Origin: Rhodospirillaceae bacterium
GTDB taxonomy: Bacteria; Pseudomonadota; Alphaproteobacteria; Bin65
NCBI GenBank assembly: GCA_011523655.1
Contig: WTGH01000053.1
Span: forward strand, 1 to 37,840
DNA length: 37,840 nucleotides
Direction: 5' to 3'
The notes below the pieces were generated by a model. The model ran no database searches. It worked only from the letters and a program-made list of their open reading frames with translations, and was not told the DNA's origin. Made by a program: the position numbers and the translations under genes. This document shows, piece after piece, positions 33,093 through 37,840 of the stretch (position 1 is its first letter; each line of letters begins with the position of its first letter).

Positions 33093-34604
33093 TCAGGCCG
33101 CGCCGCCGATACGATTTCTGATTGTCCGGCCGAGCTGCATGATGGACGGCCACAGGGACCACAGCAGGAATGCGATTGCGAGCGCCATGATTACGCCGCT
33201 CTTCGGGCGAGTGAAAAAGATCAGTGCGGTGTCGTAGCTGGCCAGGGAAGTCAGGTAAAACCGCTCGGCCAACGGCCCCAGAATTATGCCCAGGACCATA
33301 GGCGTCGTGGGAATGTTGAACCGCTTCATGAAGTAGCTCAGGACCCCGAAAAACAGGCAGATATAGACGTCCGCGATGTTGTTGCGCACGGCAAACGCGC
33401 CGATCACCGCCAGAACGATGATCATCGAATAAAGAATTGCCGGCGGCACTTTCATGATAAGCGAGAACCCGCGCGCAATCGGCAGCCCCATGACCACGAT
33501 CAGGAGATTGGCGACCAGGTAACCGGCAAAGACCGTGTACACCAGTTCCTTGCCGCTCACGAACAGGATCGGGCCGGGGTTCACGCCCTTCAGCATGAGG
33601 GCCGCCATCATGATCGCCGTCGCCGCGCTTCCGGGAATCCCCAGGGTCAGCATGGGAATGGTCGCTGCGCCCGTGGTCGCGTTCTTCGCCGTTTCCGGCG
33701 CCGCCAGCCCTTCCTCCACGCCGGTGCCGAATTTATCCCCTCGCGGCGAAACCTGCTTCTCCACGCCATAGGCAATGATCGCCCCGACCAGGCCGCCGGC
33801 GCCGGGAATAACGCCGATCATGCACCCCAGACCGGAGCCCCGTGCGATCGTGCCCTTCAGCTTCCACAGTTCCTTGAGAGACGGGAGCTGGGTGTGCCTG
33901 TCCAGGTTGCGATGACCGATTTTCAGGTGCTGGGTGAGCGTAAACAGAACCTCACCGACCGCGAACATTCCGATCATCGCCACGACGAAGCTGACCCTGC
34001 TGTCCAGGACCTCCCAGCCGAAGGTCAGACGCGGCATGGCGTAGAAATAATCGATTCCGATCGTCGCGATGATGAGACCGGCAAAAAGCGACAGCAGCGC
34101 CGGGAGCATATTGCCCTTGGCGATGGATATCACCGTGACGAGCCCGAGGAAGGTCGCGGCAAAGAACTCCGGCTGATCGAATGTCAGGGCGAACTGGGCG
34201 AACGGCGGCGCGAAGAAAATCATCAGCAGCGCGCTGACCATGCCGCCGATGGCCGAACAGGTGATGGCGATGCCAAGGGCTTTCGCCGAGCGCCCCTGCT
34301 TGGTCATCGGATAGCCGTCCCACGTCGCCGGCAACGACCCGGGCGAACCCGGTATGTTCAAAAGAACCGACGAAATGGAACCGCCGAATATGCCGCCGAC
34401 GTAAATGCCGGTCAAAAACAGCATGGCCGAAACGGGGGTCATGAAATAGGCGAAAGGCAGACCCAATGCCATGGCGTTGACGAAGGCAATGCCGGGCATG
34501 GCCCCCGCAACGATACCGATAAACGACCCCACCAGAAGAAATGCAAAATTGGTGACCTGAAAGAGGTTGCCCATTCCGGCAATCAAATTCGGAATTATGT
34601 CCAT
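33093..34604 (-). CDS. tctA: Tripartite tricarboxylate transporter large permease TctA
   Basis: The 503-residue membrane channel subunit of a TTT importer, with about 11-12 predicted spans. Family signatures are GAMPGI near the N-terminus, LNIPGSPGSLPATWDGYPMTKQG, the central GVIPGAGGLVGAIIAYGVEK and the GATAPML-like TGAATIPMLTLGIPGSAATAIMMAAL. The glycine-rich pair of segments in each half reflects the internal duplication known for TctA. AGG lies eight bases before the ATG at 34604. It is last in the order amidohydrolase 2, tctC, tctB, tctA, with 42 bases after tctB. Uptake uses the proton or sodium gradient; cargo is usually a di- or tricarboxylate but is not determined here. Confidence 0.95.
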   Translation of the reverse strand: MDIIPNLIAGMGNLFQVTNFAFLLVGSFIGIVAGAMPGIAFVNAMALGLPFAYFMTPVSAMLFLTGIYVGGIFGGSISSVLLNIPGSPGSLPATWDGYPMTKQGRSAKALGIAITCSAIGGMVSALLMIFFAPPFAQFALTFDQPEFFAATFLGLVTVISIAKGNMLPALLSLFAGLIIATIGIDYFYAMPRLTFGWEVLDSRVSFVVAMIGMFAVGEVLFTLTQHLKIGHRNLDRHTQLPSLKELWKLKGTIARGSGLGCMIGVIPGAGGLVGAIIAYGVEKQVSPRGDKFGTGVEEGLAAPETAKNATTGAATIPMLTLGIPGSAATAIMMAALMLKGVNPGPILFVSGKELVYTVFAGYLVANLLIVVMGLPIARGFSLIMKVPPAILYSMIIVLAVIGAFAVRNNIADVYICLFFGVLSYFMKRFNIPTTPMVLGIILGPLAERFYLTSLASYDTALIFFTRPKSGVIMALAIAFLLWSLWPSIMQLGRTIRNRIGGAA

Positions 34605-34646
34605 CGCCGTGCCTTATCTCGAGCCGTTCGTCATTTCGCGACGATG

Positions 34647-35255
34647 CTAAAATAATCCCAATGTGCGGTAGAGCCCGATCGTCAGGTCGTGAAAGACGCC
34701 GACACCCTTGGGCAATGGCATGTAGGCCATTTTGAGAAATACGAACAGGAAGACCAAAGTCGCGACCGCGCCGGTGAGCAGGATCGGCAAGATCCGGCGC
34801 TGCCCGCTGATCACGAGCCAGTAGAGAATCACCAGGAAGGTCGCGAAAGCGAACCCGAGATATGTGGTGGCAACGCCGTATCCGACAATTCCCAGGAATC
34901 CCAGGATCATCTTCCTGTTGTCGTGCTCGCCTGCCTCCACTCCCTCGCTGGCGACGATTGCGACGACGTCCTCGCCGATGATCTCGTCGGAAGCGGGCGG
35001 CGCCGTTCCGGCGGTCATCTGCTGGCCGGCCGAATTCCTGCGCTCCTTCCACAGGTTGCGCAGGTTCCAGAGAAGCATGACTCCGGCGACCGCCATGAGC
35101 GCCATCGTCATCATCGACGGCCAGGTCACCGGGTTATGGGGCCTGTCGGCATCGAAATGCACGTCGGTGAACAGGGCGAAAAAGACAAGGCATCCGGCGC
35201 CCAGAACGAGCAGCGGAACGCCGAGCTGTTTCCACACTGAATTGATTTGGACCAA
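34647..35255 (-). CDS. tctB: Tripartite tricarboxylate transporter small permease TctB
   Basis: A 202-residue membrane protein with four hydrophobic segments (about 12-30, 43-63, 114-150 and 155-172), the layout of TctB, which is poorly conserved but always accompanies TctA and TctC. A hydrophilic loop of about 45 residues separates the pairs of spans. The start is TTG at 35255, supported by GAGGG six bases upstream; no ATG or GTG fits better (the first GTG is codon 7). It lies between tctC and tctA, and the transcript upstream contains a strong hairpin that could lower its expression relative to tctC. Confidence 0.88.
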   Translation of the reverse strand: MVQINSVWKQLGVPLLVLGAGCLVFFALFTDVHFDADRPHNPVTWPSMMTMALMAVAGVMLLWNLRNLWKERRNSAGQQMTAGTAPPASDEIIGEDVVAIVASEGVEAGEHDNRKMILGFLGIVGYGVATTYLGFAFATFLVILYWLVISGQRRILPILLTGAVATLVFLFVFLKMAYMPLPKGVGVFHDLTIGLYRTLGLF

Positions 35256-35278
35256 TCTAATCCCTCAACGCAGCCGAA

Positions 35279-35307
35279 CCCCCCCTTCCGCCGAACGGAA
35301 GGGGGGG
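35279..35307. repeat. Perfect 12-bp hairpin between tctC and tctB
   Basis: CCCCCCCTTCCG (35279-35290) and CGGAAGGGGGGG (35296-35307) pair without mismatch across the loop CCGAA. The hairpin lies in the tctC-tctB gap on the transcribed strand. It has no T-run, so it is likely an mRNA stabiliser or a partial terminator that keeps the binding protein in excess over the permeases. Confidence 0.9.
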
Positions 35308-35363
35308 CTCAAATCGGACTTCACGCACCGGTCCCGGACGTATTCGCAGGCTGTTGTCCGGTC

Positions 35364-36347
35364 CTACTCCTTGGTCGGGATCCCGAACTGCTTGGAGTAC
35401 TTTTTCATCGTGCCGTAGTAGTTCTCGATGAACGCCCTGGTATCCTGGGGATTCCGGGGCGCCGTACACGTTGCGGTCCGATCGCAGAACTTCTTGAATT
35501 CGGGCGAGGTGAACGCCCGGCCCAGCGCTTCGCTCAGGATTTTCTGGCGATCCGCGGGAACGTCCTTGGCCGTGATGATCGCCCGGTAGTTCTTCAGATA
35601 CATATCGAAGCCGAAGTCCGTGATCTTCGGAACGTCGGGATAGTAGGGGTTCTTCTCCGGGGAAAACACGACCACGGGCCGGATCTGCTTGGCGTCGATG
35701 AACTGCCGCACGTCGCCGGGTTCCTCATACATGATGTCGACATGGCCGCCCAGGGGCGCCGCATACCGTTCGGCCGGAAGCTCGTAGGGAATCGGCTTCC
35801 ACTTGTAGCCCTTGGTCGCAAGATATTTCAGGGTGAGGTCGTCGGGACCTCCAAAACTGGCGCCGAGCGCAAGCTTCATCTTGCCCGGGTTGGCTTTCAC
35901 ATGCGCCAGGATTTCCTTGAAGTTCTTGAATTTGCTCTTGTACGGAACGAAGAGCATGGAATCGGTGACCTGGCCGAGGCCGATGAACGACATGTCCTTG
36001 GCCCTGAGCTTGCCGTAGCCCTGCAGCCACGAGGCAACGGAAAACGCGGTGATCGAACCGATAGTGTAACCGTCGGGTTTCGCCGTTGCGACCGCATGAA
36101 CGCCGGCATTGCCCTGCGCGCCCGTGACGTTCGACGGCTGGACCTTCACGCCGAGCTCTCTCGACAACAACGGCGCCAGGGCCCTGACGAATTGATCGGC
36201 GCCGCCGCCGGGGCCGTAGTTGGCGATTATGTCGATCGGCCTGTTGGGGAATTTCTCTGCGGCCCACGAACCGGATGCCGCGACCGACAACGCGAGTCCT
36301 ATCGCAACGATACCGGTCGTTTTACGGATGTATGCTGTCGTACTCAT
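35364..36347 (-). CDS. tctC: Tripartite tricarboxylate transporter receptor TctC (Bug family)
   Basis: A 327-residue periplasmic receptor. The signal peptide covers 1-29 and ends SWA before AEKFP. The family signature EKFPNRPIDIIANYGPGGGADQFVRALAPLL follows, then NVTGAQGNAGV and KPDGYTIG, the second conserved ligand-loop block. The C-terminal ITAKDVPADRQKILSEALGRAFTSPEFKKF matches well. A Cys pair near the end (FCDRTATCTAPRN) may form a disulfide. GGAGG lies seven bases before the ATG at 36347. It follows the second amidohydrolase on the same strand after 87 bases, so both should be under the promoter at 37744. The ligand is unknown. Confidence 0.96.
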   Translation of the reverse strand: MSTTAYIRKTTGIVAIGLALSVAASGSWAAEKFPNRPIDIIANYGPGGGADQFVRALAPLLSRELGVKVQPSNVTGAQGNAGVHAVATAKPDGYTIGSITAFSVASWLQGYGKLRAKDMSFIGLGQVTDSMLFVPYKSKFKNFKEILAHVKANPGKMKLALGASFGGPDDLTLKYLATKGYKWKPIPYELPAERYAAPLGGHVDIMYEEPGDVRQFIDAKQIRPVVVFSPEKNPYYPDVPKITDFGFDMYLKNYRAIITAKDVPADRQKILSEALGRAFTSPEFKKFCDRTATCTAPRNPQDTRAFIENYYGTMKKYSKQFGIPTKE

Positions 36348-36434
36348 TGCGTTTCCTCCCAGCGCAATAGTTTCAGGTACAGTTTGAACTTTCGGTGAGT
36401 CGTTACCTCTCCGTGTCTCGGTCGTGCCTCATTT

Positions 36435-37628
36435 CTAGAGGTTTCCCAGAACGTCGATTGCGTTGTGAGAAAAGAACCGGTTCCGGGTTTCTTCGTCGAA
36501 ATCCGGATAGTATTTGAGATATTGTTCGACGCCGCTGACACCGCTCGAATCCCAGTGGGGATAGTCGCTGGTGCATGCCATGTTCCTGCCGTTCAGCCAC
36601 TCCATCGTCTCCTTCAGGAGCGGTTCCTGGGGCTCGAACGTACAGATGCAGCACTGTTGCCTGAAATACTCCGAGGGCAACCTGTCGATATAAATATTCT
36701 CGCCCGGCCGGTCTTCGAAGTGATCGTCCAGCCGTCCGAGGAAGAACGGCACCCAGGTCGCGCCGCCCTCGCACAGAAGGGCTCTCAGTCCGGGATGGCG
36801 CGCGAGGACGCCCATGCCGATGATCCCGACCAGGCCGGTGGCCATTTCGCACGGGTGCGAGACCGTGTGGGTCAACCAGTAGTGCTTGAACTTGTACTCG
36901 GTGCTGTAGGACGCGTGGTACGTGCCGGTCCCTTCGTGGAACACCACGGGCAGTCCGGCGTCCACCATGGCCTCCCAGACCGGATCCCATTCCGGCTCCC
37001 ACCAGTGCACGTCCTGCATCACGTTGGGGCGCAGCGCGATCCCGTTCGCCCCCATCTCTGCGACCCGCTTGATTTCCGCCACGGCGTTGACGGGATCCAG
37101 GGGAATCGAGGCGCACCACAAGTGGCGCTTGCCGATCGCCCAGTCGTTGGCGATCCAGTCGTTGTAGCTGCGCATGTAGGCGTATTGCAGGTCCCAGTCG
37201 AGGACGTCGGGCAGGAACACGCCCATCGTCGGGATCCACAGGGCGACGTCGATCCCCGTGCGGTCCATGTCTTCGTCCCGGTTGGCGTAGACATGTTCGC
37301 AGGCATCCCGATAGCTCAGGGAAACCCCGCGCGGGCGGTGATCGGAGGTGCCCTCGGGCCGGCCGCTGCCGAGCCCTCTCGGTTTCTGGTACAAACGGCC
37401 TTCGATCATCAGCCGGGTCGCGCCGAAGTTGTCCCGCACTTCCTGCACAGCGGCGTCGGAATATTTCTTGTCGAGATATTTGTTAAAGGCCTCGGGCGGT
37501 TCGATGATATGCCGGTCGGCATCGATGACGAAATACTCGGGACGAATTTTCTTGGTTGGAGAGCGATACTCGTCGGCAATTACTTGATAGCGATCGTTAC
37601 CGTTCAGCTTTCTAGCCGGTTCCGCCAT
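36435..37628 (-). CDS. Amidohydrolase-2 family metal enzyme (paralogue 2)
   Basis: A 397-residue homologue of the enzyme at 28315-29517, alignable over its full length, visibly more than half identical and with the same unusual features. Asp38-x-His40 in IDADRHIIEP replaces the normal HxH. FHEGTGTY, VSHPCEM and TSDYPHWDSSG carry the other likely ligands. Near its end QQCCICTFEPQEPLL has a doublet Cys where paralogue 1 has QVCICAFED. The ATG at 37628 aligns with the start chosen for paralogue 1. It opens the transporter operon, so its product probably acts on the imported compound or a direct product. Which reaction it performs, hydrolysis or decarboxylation, is not known. Confidence 0.93.
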   Translation of the reverse strand: MAEPARKLNGNDRYQVIADEYRSPTKKIRPEYFVIDADRHIIEPPEAFNKYLDKKYSDAAVQEVRDNFGATRLMIEGRLYQKPRGLGSGRPEGTSDHRPRGVSLSYRDACEHVYANRDEDMDRTGIDVALWIPTMGVFLPDVLDWDLQYAYMRSYNDWIANDWAIGKRHLWCASIPLDPVNAVAEIKRVAEMGANGIALRPNVMQDVHWWEPEWDPVWEAMVDAGLPVVFHEGTGTYHASYSTEYKFKHYWLTHTVSHPCEMATGLVGIIGMGVLARHPGLRALLCEGGATWVPFFLGRLDDHFEDRPGENIYIDRLPSEYFRQQCCICTFEPQEPLLKETMEWLNGRNMACTSDYPHWDSSGVSGVEQYLKYYPDFDEETRNRFFSHNAIDVLGNL

Positions 37629-37742
37629 GACCTGCCCCCCGTTTTGCAATTCCTCCAATACGAATGAATTCAATCAGTGCCTTGCCGGCCGATCTGCGCC
37701 GGCAAATAATTTAGAACGATTCAAATTCAGTAACCGTCCGGC

Positions 37743-37772
37743 TACTATATATTACGGGAAATTTGGCGTCAA
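37743..37772 (-). promoter_or_regulatory. Promoter and candidate operator C of the amidohydrolase-tct operon
   Basis: On the minus strand TTGACG (37772-37767) and TATAGT (37749-37744) are spaced exactly 17 bases, a near-consensus sigma-70 promoter about 115 bases before the start codon. TACTATATATTA (37743-37754) matches the cluster palindrome at 11 of 12 positions and covers the -10. This is the best-supported promoter and operator in the cluster. Confidence 0.75.
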
Positions 37773-37840
37773 CGGCGGCGGGATTATGGGTGACGTATCA
37801 GGGTTTGTGTCATGGGAAGCGAGGGGGGTACTCCGTGGGT

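Overview
The window is a high-GC stretch of a bacterial chromosome, almost certainly from an alphaproteobacterium, probably a Rhodospirillales-like lineage. Three things point there. The conserved block tpiA, SurA/PpiD-type foldase, moaC, moeA, lexA (14.76-20.28 kb) has the order seen in that class. LexA is of the alphaproteobacterial type. A GAAC-N7-GAAC direct repeat, the reverse complement of the class-specific GTTC-N7-GTTC LexA box, overlaps the lexA promoter. No rRNA, tRNA, CRISPR array, intact insertion sequence or phage gene was seen.

Layout. 0.1-4.3 kb is a small oxidative catabolic group: cytochrome P450, cupin protein and fumarylacetoacetate-hydrolase-family enzyme on +, then a P450-type ferredoxin and a short-chain dehydrogenase on -. 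4.6-11.3 kb is a minus-strand run: PhnD-like binding protein, a complete TRAP transporter (binding protein, small and large permeases), a fatty-acid-desaturase-like di-iron protein and a TPR protein. 11.5-14.6 kb holds a tandem double CaiB/BaiF CoA-transferase and a rhodanese. 14.8-20.3 kb is the housekeeping block, which lacks the trp genes often found between the foldase gene and moaC. 20.4-25.9 kb is a mixed set: FkbM methyltransferase, GST, VOC protein, two zinc-independent quinone-oxidoreductase-like MDR proteins and a TauE/SafE permease.

The most interesting part is 26.0-37.8 kb. A GntR/HutC-type regulator is followed by an MmgE/PrpD protein, two paralogous amidohydrolases, an amidase, a radical-SAM-like protein with an unusual C-x14-C-x2-C cluster motif, a thioredoxin-fold [2Fe-2S] ferredoxin and a complete tripartite tricarboxylate transporter (TctA, B, C). 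Three promoter regions in this segment carry close matches to one 12-bp palindrome, TACTATATAGTA. In two of them the palindrome overlaps a convincing -10 box, and a weaker fourth match lies in the regulator's own promoter. I infer one regulon: a solute is imported by TctABC and processed by the amidase, the amidohydrolases and the radical SAM/ferredoxin pair. The substrate cannot be read from the sequence. Single lines here are clearly less GC-rich (57% at 31261-31320) than in the housekeeping block (82% at 18301-18360), which fits an accessory island.

Intergenic DNA carries two copies of a 29-bp palindrome (14.1 and 21.2 kb), three unrelated short tandem arrays with 12- or 15-bp units, one clear intrinsic terminator abutting a start codon (28.3 kb) and a perfect 12-bp hairpin between tctC and tctB (35.3 kb).
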